Assembly: GCA_964469215.1 (NCBI GenBank)
Contig: CAYXYB010000001.1
Coordinates: 620,001 to 684,000 of the forward strand
Length of the DNA stretch: 64,000 bases
Direction of reading: 5' to 3'
Source of the DNA: SKPS01 sp964469215
Lineage (GTDB): Bacteria; Bacteroidota; Bacteroidia; Bacteroidales; SKPS01
Position numbers and translations under genes: made by a program
The notes under the pieces: model-generated
Database searches by the model: none
What the model was told of the DNA's origin: nothing
The model's input: the letters and a program-made list of their open reading frames with translations, nothing else
Shown here: positions 16,810 through 26,000 of the stretch, piece after piece
Layout: the number at the start of each line of letters is the position of its first letter
Position numbering within the stretch: position 1 is the first letter of the stretch

Positions 16810-18219
16810 ATGAATATGAATATCAGAATTATAGCCCTATTTATAATCTTAATTAGCAGTTACACCCAGGCCCAGCATACCATCACCGGCAAGTTTCCTG
16901 CTCTCGCAAATCAACAAATTAGGCTGGTTGGATTCGAAGGGTTTGATATCTATACTATTGATCAGGCCAGGGCGAACCAGGAGGGTGAGTTTGACCTAAA
17001 ATATGCTGATAAGGATTTCGGCATGGGGTACCTGGCTGCTGAAAACAATAAAGCCTTTTTTGTGATTCTCGCCAACGAGGAGTTGAAGCTGGAGGGAGAA
17101 GCTCTGTCGTTTCCTGAAACTGTAACCATCACTTCGGGAATACAGAACCGGCTCTTTGGGCAATACGCCTCAGAACATCCCCGCCGGGAGCAGGCTCTTA
17201 GTGCATGGATCTATCTGGAGCGGATTTACACTTCAGACACCCTGTTCAGCACTCAAAGCACGCCTCAGAAAGCTATAGAAGTAGAAAAGGCAAGGATCAG
17301 AGCACAAGACCGCGCATTTCTCGATGGACTGGACACCAACAGTTACGTGAGCTGGTTTCTGCCCATCCGGAAATTGGTAAGTTCGGTTTCAACCATAGCC
17401 CAGTATCGTACAGAAGAGATTCCGGCAGTTATGGAGGCATTCAGAAACATCGATTATACAGACCTCAGACTTTATAAAAGCGGACTCTTCAAAGATGCGA
17501 TCGAAAGCCATTTCTGGCTCCTTGAAAACAGCGGGCGCTCCCTCGATTCAGTGTATATAGAAATGAGTATCTCCATTGACAGAATGATGGACCACCTGGT
17601 CAAGGATGAGAAACGATTCAATCAGGTCACCGATTACCTCTTCAACCTTCTGGAACGCCACAGCCTTTTCGGTGCCTCAGAGTATCTTGCTTTGAAAGTG
17701 CTGAACGAGGTGGGTTGCACGGTTGACAACAACCTTGCCAAGCAACTCGAAAGTTACCGTTCCATGAAAAAGGGAAAAAAAGCACCGGACTTCAGGTTCG
17801 AAGGGGATCTTTTCGCACCGGGATACAGCTCGACCGGTAATATTCCGGGGAAGCTGTCAGATATTAAAAGCGAATATATAGTGGTTATGTTCGGTGCCTC
17901 ATGGTGTCCCAAGTGCACTGATGAACTTGCCAGGATGGTCAAAGTGTATGATATATGGAAGAAGCATGGAGTGGAGGTTGTTTTTGTTTCTCTGGATGTA
18001 GATAAGAAAACATTTTCCGATTTTGCCGGCAACTTCCCGTTTATTAGCATGTGTGACTTTGGAAAATGGAAAAGCCATGTGGTGGAAGCATATTTCGTAT
18101 CAGGCACCCCTACAATGTATCTGCTCGACAAAAAACGGGAGATCCTGCTCCGGCCAAATTCCTTCAGCCAGATGGATGCATGGGTGGACTGGTTCCTGGT
18201 AGAAGGAAACCGATTATAA
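16810..18219 (+). CDS. TlpA-like thioredoxin-fold protein, periplasmic
   Basis: A 469-residue exported protein. A signal peptide (IIALFIILISSYTQAQ) is followed by a DUF4369-like beta-rich N-terminal region (ITGKFPALANQQIRLVG), a helical middle, and a C-terminal TlpA/AhpC-type thioredoxin domain (about residues 320-465). The redox motif is WCPKC (Cys366 and Cys369), with a later cis-proline in SGTPTMYLLDK. It likely reduces or isomerises disulfides of periplasmic proteins. It follows the CotH gene after 65 bases and may be co-transcribed. ATG codons at 16810 and 16816 are both possible starts. Confidence 0.85.
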   Translation: MNMNIRIIALFIILISSYTQAQHTITGKFPALANQQIRLVGFEGFDIYTIDQARANQEGEFDLKYADKDFGMGYLAAENNKAFFVILANEELKLEGEALSFPETVTITSGIQNRLFGQYASEHPRREQALSAWIYLERIYTSDTLFSTQSTPQKAIEVEKARIRAQDRAFLDGLDTNSYVSWFLPIRKLVSSVSTIAQYRTEEIPAVMEAFRNIDYTDLRLYKSGLFKDAIESHFWLLENSGRSLDSVYIEMSISIDRMMDHLVKDEKRFNQVTDYLFNLLERHSLFGASEYLALKVLNEVGCTVDNNLAKQLESYRSMKKGKKAPDFRFEGDLFAPGYSSTGNIPGKLSDIKSEYIVVMFGASWCPKCTDELARMVKVYDIWKKHGVEVVFVSLDVDKKTFSDFAGNFPFISMCDFGKWKSHVVEAYFVSGTPTMYLLDKKREILLRPNSFSQMDAWVDWFLVEGNRL

Positions 18220-18241
18220 ATAATCATCTCAGAAACAAGGG

Positions 18242-19753
18242 TTAATCTTTTTGTTTCTGTTCTATTCCGGGTGTGATATCGGAAGTTACATCGTCAATTC
18301 TGTATGTGATAATATTACCATTCTGGCCAAGAATCGTGTGTGAATAACTCTTTTCAACATATTCCCTTATATGGTTCTGCTTTGTAAATACGATATCACC
18401 TTTTGAAAGGGTCGTCCAGTTTTTCAGATCGGTTCTGTAACCTTTTTCATGAAGGGCTAACAAATAAAACTTCAGATGTGCATTGTCTCCGTCGTAAAGC
18501 ATATGCTGTTTGTTGAGGTTATGCTTTCCCTGAAAAGCCTGCTTGAGATAATATGACATTTCGTAAAATTCCATATCCCAGGGGTACTCTTGTGGCTGAT
18601 ATGTTTTTTCAATGATTTTGTTGTATGGTGAAATCAAAATCAAAAAGAGGAATATAACTGGCAATACATTTTTGTGCAATGTTTTTTGAATAACCTCCAT
18701 GTTCCTGAGTATATCAAAGAAGTAGAAGAGGAATATTGCTACTATCATGGACAAGAAAGGGAACAAAGGGACATCGTACCATAAAAGTTTGGTTTTCGAA
18801 AATGAAATTACCAGGAAGAAAGTCAGCACCATAAGAGCAAGAAAAATACTGAGCTCTTTTAACTTTTGTTTCTTACTGAAAAACCCCAATGCAAGCCCGC
18901 AGGGCACGAGAAGGTGCCAGTATGAGAATTTGCTTCTGATGATGCTATTGTAATAGAACCAGAAACCTTGATAATGGTTTTCAAGGGTATTGAGGTATCT
19001 TCCACCAAGCTCATTTTTAGCTACCGCAGCAAGATATCCCGGGTTATGATATTCTCTTAAGAGATAATAACCTGCAGCAATAAATATGAATCCGGCAAGA
19101 CCGAAATAGAAATGTTTGTTTCTTAAAACCTCCAACGTTTGCCTTCTGATTAAAAGGAAGATGATAAAGGCCGGTATAAATAGCAAACCGTTCACGCTTT
19201 TTGTCAACACAGCCAGGGCGAGAGTTCCGAAGAAAAGGTATAAATAACTGTTTTTTTTAGATACACAGAACAAAAAGAATGTGAGGCCATTCAATGTTGT
19301 AAACAAAGTCATCAGAGAATCATAATCGCCGGTACGGGTAGCATGCAGATCGATATAGCCCTGAGTAGTTACTAATACCATTACAGCAATGAAACCGAAC
19401 CAGAAGCTTTTCAGGTACCTTACGGAAAAAATCAGTATTGCCAGGAACGTGAAAAGAGCAGCAAAGGCAGAGGGCAATCTGACAGAAAGCTCATTAACAC
19501 CAATCAACTTCATAAAACCAACCTGAAGCCATATTAAAAGTGGAGGTTTGGTGTTCCACATATCAGGTGCCCCATCGTAATAGGTTACGATATAGTTTTT
19601 GTTATTCAGCATTTCATAAGCATTGACGGCCAGCCTCGATTCATCCCATAACCTGATCGGAAACCTGTCTAGGAATCCGAATACCGGCATATAGATCAAT
19701 AATGCCAATATAATGTATTTAAATGATCTGGTAATTTTTTGCTTTATCATCAA
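18242..19753 (-). CDS. GT39/ArnT-like polyprenyl-phosphate-sugar glycosyltransferase
   Basis: A 503-residue integral membrane protein with about ten or more hydrophobic segments. The first periplasmic loop contains LWDESRLAVNAYEML, with the Asp-Glu of the GT-C fold, and MWNTKPPLLIWLQ, typical of ArnT/PMT-type enzymes that transfer a sugar from a polyprenyl phosphate to lipid A, protein or glycan. The C-terminal soluble part starts near residue 380. It converges with the TlpA-like gene and is followed upstream by an intergenic region of about 190 bases. The acceptor is unknown. Confidence 0.85.
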   Translation of the reverse strand: MMIKQKITRSFKYIILALLIYMPVFGFLDRFPIRLWDESRLAVNAYEMLNNKNYIVTYYDGAPDMWNTKPPLLIWLQVGFMKLIGVNELSVRLPSAFAALFTFLAILIFSVRYLKSFWFGFIAVMVLVTTQGYIDLHATRTGDYDSLMTLFTTLNGLTFFLFCVSKKNSYLYLFFGTLALAVLTKSVNGLLFIPAFIIFLLIRRQTLEVLRNKHFYFGLAGFIFIAAGYYLLREYHNPGYLAAVAKNELGGRYLNTLENHYQGFWFYYNSIIRSKFSYWHLLVPCGLALGFFSKKQKLKELSIFLALMVLTFFLVISFSKTKLLWYDVPLFPFLSMIVAIFLFYFFDILRNMEVIQKTLHKNVLPVIFLFLILISPYNKIIEKTYQPQEYPWDMEFYEMSYYLKQAFQGKHNLNKQHMLYDGDNAHLKFYLLALHEKGYRTDLKNWTTLSKGDIVFTKQNHIREYVEKSYSHTILGQNGNIITYRIDDVTSDITPGIEQKQKD

Positions 19754-19940
19754 AGGGAATTTTCAGTGCAATTTTAAGGAATATTTTCCAGCTAACCTCA
19801 AAACCCAAAACCAATAATACAGGCAGACCTTTACATTACCGATGAATGGTAAAGGCATTTTGCAATCTCACAGTTTAACCTGATCAGATTTGTCGTTGAG
19901 GGAAAATACCGGTAACTGTGTAATCTTTTAAGGGGAATGA

Positions 19941-20558
19941 TTATAAGCCCAATGCTTCGTTGATGATAATTATCTTGATTCTGTTTCTGGTCCACGATCT
20001 GCGGGTAACAACAATATGACTGCAGATACATTGCTCTTTTAGGCAGTCATGGCAAAAGCCGGTTTCTGCGGAGGGGGTTGACCTTTTCAGCCTGATTGCA
20101 TTTTTTGGAGCTGTCAGATTTCGGACCCTTTCAAGTGCTTCATCTTCATCTTTACAGATTTTATTTACACCAACAATTACATATACCGCTGCCGGGCCAT
20201 ATATCAGAGCTGCAACCCTGTTGCCAATGCCATCAATATTTACCAGCTTCCCGTCACGGGTAACAGCATTTGAACTCATCAGGTAGTAATCGCAGCTAAA
20301 GGACTCAAGGTGCATCCTGTGCTTCTCCTCATGAGTGACCGCAGTGTCCCTGTCGATGATGTGAAGGTCTCTTTTTCTGATTAACTCTTTAATCCCTATC
20401 TCATTAATTGTTAATGAACCACCCCAGGTAATTGTTTTTCCCACTTTAAATTCTGAGATCAGGTATTCTAATGCGCCGGCTTTATCATGAAAATAGAATG
20501 CATCGAAATTTCGTTTTCTGAAATTTCCAAGGAGTCGTTTAATATTGATAGTATCCAT
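19941..20558 (-). CDS. LUD-domain (LutC-like, DUF162) protein with C-terminal cysteine cluster
   Basis: A 205-residue protein with a LUD fold: ALEYLISEFKVGKTITWGGS, LHIIDRDTAVTHEEKHR, SSNAVTRDGKLVNIDG and GPAAVYVIVGVNKI. The C-terminal segment has Cys169, Cys172, Cys177 and Cys179 in CHDCLKEQCIC, a probable metal or Fe-S site. LutC is part of the LutABC lactate oxidation complex, but stand-alone DUF162 proteins with this cysteine tail are widespread in anaerobes and have no settled function. No lutA or lutB is nearby. Confidence 0.8.
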   Translation of the reverse strand: MDTINIKRLLGNFRKRNFDAFYFHDKAGALEYLISEFKVGKTITWGGSLTINEIGIKELIRKRDLHIIDRDTAVTHEEKHRMHLESFSCDYYLMSSNAVTRDGKLVNIDGIGNRVAALIYGPAAVYVIVGVNKICKDEDEALERVRNLTAPKNAIRLKRSTPSAETGFCHDCLKEQCICSHIVVTRRSWTRNRIKIIIINEALGL

Positions 20559-20663
20559 CCTGAAATATTAAGATATTACGAAAATAGGAATTTTCCCGGC
20601 CTCCACTGCCATTTCATATTATTATGCAAAATAGTTGTATTTCAATGATTTGATAACCCGGGC

Positions 20664-22487
20664 TTAATTTTGGCCGGGATTTTTGAAATGATCAAACAGC
20701 AATCTGGCTTTGAATTTGCCAATTATCCCGGCAATCTTTTCCTCCCCTGCTTCGATAATGTTTTTTACCGATTTCATTGAAGAAAGAAGTTTGTTTGCAG
20801 TATTGGCTCCTATGCCTTGCACATCGGTGAGTTCTGTTTTGCTTAATTTTTTGATCCTTTTTCCTCTGTGGAAAGTTATCCCAAACCGGTGGGCTTCGTT
20901 GCGTGCATGCTGTATGATCCTCAGCGTTTCTGATCTTTTATCGATATGTAGTGGGAGAGGGTCGTCAGGGTAGTATATCTCTTCCAGTTTCTTAGCAATT
21001 CCGATGATGGCAACTTCACCTCTGATACCGAGGGCTTCAAGGCTTTTAACGGCACTGCTGAGCTGTCCTTTACCGCCATCAACAATTATCAATTGCGGAA
21101 GGGGCTTTTCCTCCTTTATCAATCTGGAATAGCGTCGTTGAACCACCTCTTCCATCGAAGCAAAATCATCGGGTCCATCAACAGTTTTTATTGTAAAATG
21201 GCGATATTCGTTTTTTGATGGCCTGCCATTTCTGAAAACTACAACCGCTGCCACAGGATCTGTTCCCTGAAGATTTGAATTATCGAAGCATTCTATATGT
21301 ACAGGCTCCTCTTTAAGCCCGAGATCGTTTTTCATAGTTTGCATAATGCGCCTGGTATGCCTTTCAGGATCAACCAGCTCGTGCCTCTTTTTCTTTTCAA
21401 GAACATAATACTTAAGATTCTGTTGAGACAGCTCCAGCAATCTGAGTTTATCTCCCCTTTTCGGAACAGTTATCTCTGGAGATGGGGATGGAATATCAAT
21501 AGAAAAAGGGAGAATAACCTCCGGCGCCTCACTGGCAAAACGATTCCTTATCTCGGTTAACGCAAAGAGCATCAGCTCTTCCCGAGGTTCGCCAAGACTC
21601 TTTCGCAACTCTACATGATGCGATTGCACAATGGCGCCTTCAATCACCTTCATATAGTTAAAGGTTGCAACATCTCCCTCCTCGTAACATGAGAAAACAT
21701 CAACGTCATGTATCCTGGGATTTACAACTGTGGACTTACTTCGGTACTTTTCAAGTAAAATTAGCCTCTCCTTCACCTGTTGGGCTTTTTCGAATTCAAG
21801 CCGTGAAGCATATTGTTCCATAATCGACCGTAAGGTTCTGATCACTGAAACAATATTCCCTTTCAGGATCTGACGGATCTCATCAATGGAATCAAGGTAT
21901 TCAAACTCAGACTGTAATCCTTCACATGGCCCTTTACAGTTTTTGATATGATATTGCAGGCAAACTTTGTATTTTCGGTTTCTGATGTTTGATTCAGAAA
22001 GATTAAAATTGCATGTACGCAGTTGATAAAGTTGCCGGATAAGATCCAGAAGATTCTTCATAACCTTAACAGAAGCATAGGGGCCAAAATATTCAGATCC
22101 GTCGTTCAACCTGTTCCTTGTGTGGAACAGCCTGGGCAATGGTTCATTTTTGATACATATCCAGGGAAAGGTCTTATCATCTTTAAGCTGAATGTTATAT
22201 CGAGGCTGATGTTCCTTTATCATGCTGTTTTCCAGTAACAGCGCTTCAAGCTCGGTTTCTACAACAATATGTTCAATAAACGCTGTCTTCCTGATCATTA
22301 CAGCTACCTTACCGAGGTGCGAACCGTCCTTTGAAAAATAAGAGGAAACTCTTTTTCTAAGATTCTTGGCTTTGCCTATATAGATAATATTCCGGTCAAC
22401 ATCAAAAAACTGGTAAACCCCTGGTTTGTCAGGAAGGGTTTTAATAGATGGATCAAGATGGCGATGGTCATCTGAAGACTTAACCAC
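20664..22487 (-). CDS. uvrC: UvrABC system excinuclease subunit C
   Basis: A 607-residue UvrC of normal length. It has the N-terminal GIY-YIG nuclease (KPGVYQFFD, IIYIGKAKNLRKRV) for the 3' cut, a Cys cluster, the UVR domain (about residues 205-240, EQYASRLEFEKAQQVKERL) that binds UvrB, the RNase H-like nuclease for the 5' cut (ECFDNSNLQGTDPVAAVVV, IIVDGGKGQLSSA, RNEAHRFGITFHR) and C-terminal helix-hairpin-helix motifs (LTDVQGIGANTANKLL). It overlaps the gldH stop region by 8 bases. Confidence 0.97.
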   Translation of the reverse strand: MVKSSDDHRHLDPSIKTLPDKPGVYQFFDVDRNIIYIGKAKNLRKRVSSYFSKDGSHLGKVAVMIRKTAFIEHIVVETELEALLLENSMIKEHQPRYNIQLKDDKTFPWICIKNEPLPRLFHTRNRLNDGSEYFGPYASVKVMKNLLDLIRQLYQLRTCNFNLSESNIRNRKYKVCLQYHIKNCKGPCEGLQSEFEYLDSIDEIRQILKGNIVSVIRTLRSIMEQYASRLEFEKAQQVKERLILLEKYRSKSTVVNPRIHDVDVFSCYEEGDVATFNYMKVIEGAIVQSHHVELRKSLGEPREELMLFALTEIRNRFASEAPEVILPFSIDIPSPSPEITVPKRGDKLRLLELSQQNLKYYVLEKKKRHELVDPERHTRRIMQTMKNDLGLKEEPVHIECFDNSNLQGTDPVAAVVVFRNGRPSKNEYRHFTIKTVDGPDDFASMEEVVQRRYSRLIKEEKPLPQLIIVDGGKGQLSSAVKSLEALGIRGEVAIIGIAKKLEEIYYPDDPLPLHIDKRSETLRIIQHARNEAHRFGITFHRGKRIKKLSKTELTDVQGIGANTANKLLSSMKSVKNIIEAGEEKIAGIIGKFKARLLFDHFKNPGQN

Positions 22488-22974
22488 GATTTCCCTTTTT
22501 TGCTTTTTTGATTTTCAGTCCCAGTTCCATAATGCCGGGTAACAACATATTATTGCCGGTAAGGTTTTGAATCTCGATCAGGTAGGTGCCTGTTTCATTG
22601 AATTTGTAATTATCGAATATCCTGAAAGTATAATCCCAGATATCTCCCATTCCATTCCCTTTCCAGTTACCCTTTTCATCCTTGAGATATATCTTTTTTG
22701 CGGTATAGCTACCCTGCCCTGATGGTGAATAGACATTAAAACTTATTTCCAGATACTGATGGGGATAGAATGAAGCATGCCTTACAGGAATATCGATGTT
22801 ATACCTTCTGGAAGAATCATCTATTTCCACTTCGAACAGGATGTCTTCATTAATCCTTTTCCAGGTATTGTTTTGAAATTTATGATACTTGAGATATACC
22901 GTGTCGCGCTTACAAGATGAGAATCCAACCGACAGGACGAAGACAATGATGAGTGGTTTGATTATTTTATTCAT
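22480..22974 (-). CDS. gldH: Gliding motility lipoprotein GldH
   Basis: A 164-residue lipoprotein. The start at 22974 (MNKIIKPLIIVFVLSV) gives a signal peptide ending in the lipobox GFSSC; the frame upstream encodes a non-signal extension and is not used. The mature part, with DIWDYTFRIFDNYKFNETGTY and MLLPGIMELGL, matches GldH, a lipoprotein needed for gliding in Flavobacterium and commonly present in T9SS-bearing Bacteroidota that do not glide. It overlaps uvrC by 8 bases, a conserved-looking pairing. It supports T9SS function in this organism. Confidence 0.85.
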   Translation of the reverse strand: MNKIIKPLIIVFVLSVGFSSCKRDTVYLKYHKFQNNTWKRINEDILFEVEIDDSSRRYNIDIPVRHASFYPHQYLEISFNVYSPSGQGSYTAKKIYLKDEKGNWKGNGMGDIWDYTFRIFDNYKFNETGTYLIEIQNLTGNNMLLPGIMELGLKIKKAKKGNRG

Positions 22975-23091
22975 GGCAAACGGGATTAAATTATGTCGAT
23001 AACAAGGCATTTGAAAGACTTGGTTATCGGGGTGTGAAATTACTAAAAAATGAATTATCACTTTTCAGCAGGGATTGTTATCAGGAGATCA

Positions 23092-26000
23092 TTATCTGAG
23101 GATAGTCAATACACCCCGGTGTACCTGGCTGCCTCTCATTGCTTTCTGGCCGAAGCCTGCATAATCTACAGAATAAAAGTAAGTTCCTTCAGGGCAAGGC
23201 AGACTCTTTGTGGTTCCGTCCCATTTTTTATCCGGATCATCCGACTCGAACACAACCGCTCCCCAGCGATTATATACCACCAGCCTGTAGTTGATGATGT
23301 TTTGGTGGACAGGGAAGAAATGTTCATTGTAGCTATCCCCGTTTGGGGTGAACACATTAGGGAATATCAGCAGGGGAGGGCAGTCGAAAAGCAATATTGT
23401 ATCATGGTTAATACAGGTTCTGAGTTTTATCTTAACATGATATGTCCCTCCCTGGGTTGCAACAAATTCCGGTTTTGAAGATCCATCCTGCCACAGGTAG
23501 CTATCGAAACCGTATCCGGGTGTGAGGAGAAGCTCATCGCCAAGGCAAATATCTGCATCATCACCAAGCCAGATAAAGGGAATAGTATCTATTGTAACCA
23601 CGATGGTATCGGGGTCGGATTGGCAGCCGTCAGCATCTTCTACAATTACCACGATGGTGTCTTCTTTGTTTACAAAAAGTGTCTGGCCTCCAGGCTGGCC
23701 GTTCCACCAAAATTTCACAAAGGCTGAAGAGGCATCCAGCAATACCCCTGTGTCATCTTCACAGAAGCTTGTGTCGTCGAGGGGCACAATTAGCTTAGGA
23801 GGCTGGTGTATCCAAAGGGTGTCCTGCCCTTTGCATCCTGTTGATCCAATGATGGTGACAATATACTGTCCTGCGGAAAGTCCTGAAACATTGAGCTGGT
23901 TGGCACCATGTGACCATATTGCAGAATATACTCCAACGGTGTCCTGAATTGTCATGTTGATCCACCCGTTGCTGTCTCCAAAACAGATACAATGTCCAAT
24001 GTCATAATTGGGTTTTACATTACAGAAAATAATAATAGTATCGACAACAATGCAATTGCCGGCATAAGTTACGGTAACAGAGTATGTATCGGGTTGGGAA
24101 ACAATTATCGAGGGGGTGGTTGCTCCGGTTGACCACAGGAAGGTAGTTCCTGGGCCTGCGTTGAAGTTAACTGTGGTGAGGGTTATTGAGGTTCCGATTG
24201 TGAATTCTATGTCGGGGCCGAGGCCGAAGATGTATCCGGGAGAGTTGTTGAATGTCCATCCTGTATTGTTTGCAACATTTGAACTGTTGTCACCGGCATA
24301 GAATGTCGCCCCTCCGGTTGCTTCGATGTCACGTATATGCAGAAAGTCGCCAACAACACTTCCGCTGGTTTTTACAACAGTAGCCTGCTGACCGAACTCC
24401 GTCGACTGGAGGGTCAGCGGGAAACAATTGTTGCCACGCAAAAGCCAGTAGCTTAACACAGTCTGTATTTTTCCTTTTTCAAGCTGATAAAGGTTCCCCG
24501 GCATGAAGAGGAGGGAGTCGAAGATATGCTCGCCGAATAACCGGCCATTTGTGTTCATCAGCAACCGGTTAATATGAACGGGAACTGTATTGCAGCGTAA
24601 AGTACATGTAAGGGTTAAAACAGTTCCCAGAAAAGAGACGTTGTGGTAGACAAATCCTTGCCCATTTTCGTTTATCATCTGGGCATTTGAAGCAGCTAGG
24701 GTAATGTGTGACTGGCCGGCATTAAAAACCAGATTCTGGCCATTCAGGCGCCAGATGCTGTTGACTTTGAACAGGCTTGATCCCAGACTCAATTGCCGTG
24801 AGTCATTAGTCATGGAAATAAACCGTGCTGCTGTCACTGTCTGCCCGTTGGTATTCAGAGAGCCGGAAATAAGGTTTATTGTCTGCATTGCAACCAACGA
24901 GTCGTAGAGTGTCCATGCGCCACTGTTGCCCAAAAACACAACCGAATCATGAAAGCTCTGGGAGCCGCAATAAATATAATTACCGGCATGAGTTGAAAGG
25001 AAACGCATCCTTCCGATGAATTGGCCGTTTATGGCAGGAACAAGCCTTAGTGATCCATGAATCTCCAAGGGTATAATAGCCGGAAGTATAAAGGTCGGAT
25101 TCGAGGTTATGTTAAGCCATTGCATATCATGACATTCGGCAAACAGTGAGTCTACAAAAACTGAATCAGAGGAGGTGACAAATGAGTTCTGGTCGAAAAA
25201 AACGTTGTCTCGCCAGGTTGGTATACAGGCTCCTCCGGGCCCTCCACTACTGTATGACCAGTGCATTGGATCCCACCAGTTGCCGGTGCCGTTTACCCAG
25301 TAAAGATCTACCGGTGCCACCGGAGTAATTATCCAGTTGACATTTCCTCCGTCGTCGAAAGAGTTAATGGCATTATAAGTTGCAGGGAGCACACCATGAC
25401 AATCTTTCATGGTTACGTAGGAAACCTGTGCAGATGGAGACAGAGAATGCAGATAATATCCCGGATTCAGCGGATCGGCGTTGGTGAATACGATTGGCTG
25501 ATAACAGGTTCCCGTTGCAAATATGTGATTGAAAGTCTGTGTTGTATTGCCGTTAAAGCGGTAGGTATGCCCACCTGTCATTATTATGGAGTCATATACA
25601 AATGATGAGTTGAAAGTCCCATTGCCTCCGAAGTAGGCAACATTTATTACAACGTTTGCACCAATTGAGAGGAGAGCAGCATAGGAGTGATAATGCAAGA
25701 AGCTGACATTGTGATAATTGAATATACCGGGGATGTTTGAATAATTGTAAAAGTCGACGAAGCCGGGAGATGTGAATATTATCTCAGATCCGGCAGTCAT
25801 GAATGTTAATGAATCGTGTACTATTTCCCATGCATGTTCAGAACCGGTGATCCTAATTAATGTGTTGGTAATATCCAGTGTTCGGGATGAAATCTTTACA
25901 GATTTGAATGTTGACGCCTGGATTATCTTTTCAGCGGCAAACAGCGCACCATGCCTTAGTTCTATTCCTTGTCTTACATAAAGCGAATCAACAATGGTCC

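Noticed and set aside
19828..19856. Hairpin CCTTTACATT/AATGGTAAAGG as a terminator
   Set aside because: The stem contains a bulge and neither side has a T-tract, so it does not meet the usual pattern.
19754..19940. tRNA or small RNA gene in the gap before the LUD gene
   Set aside because: No cloverleaf, T-arm or anticodon-loop pattern could be found by eye; no tRNA or rRNA was seen anywhere in the window.
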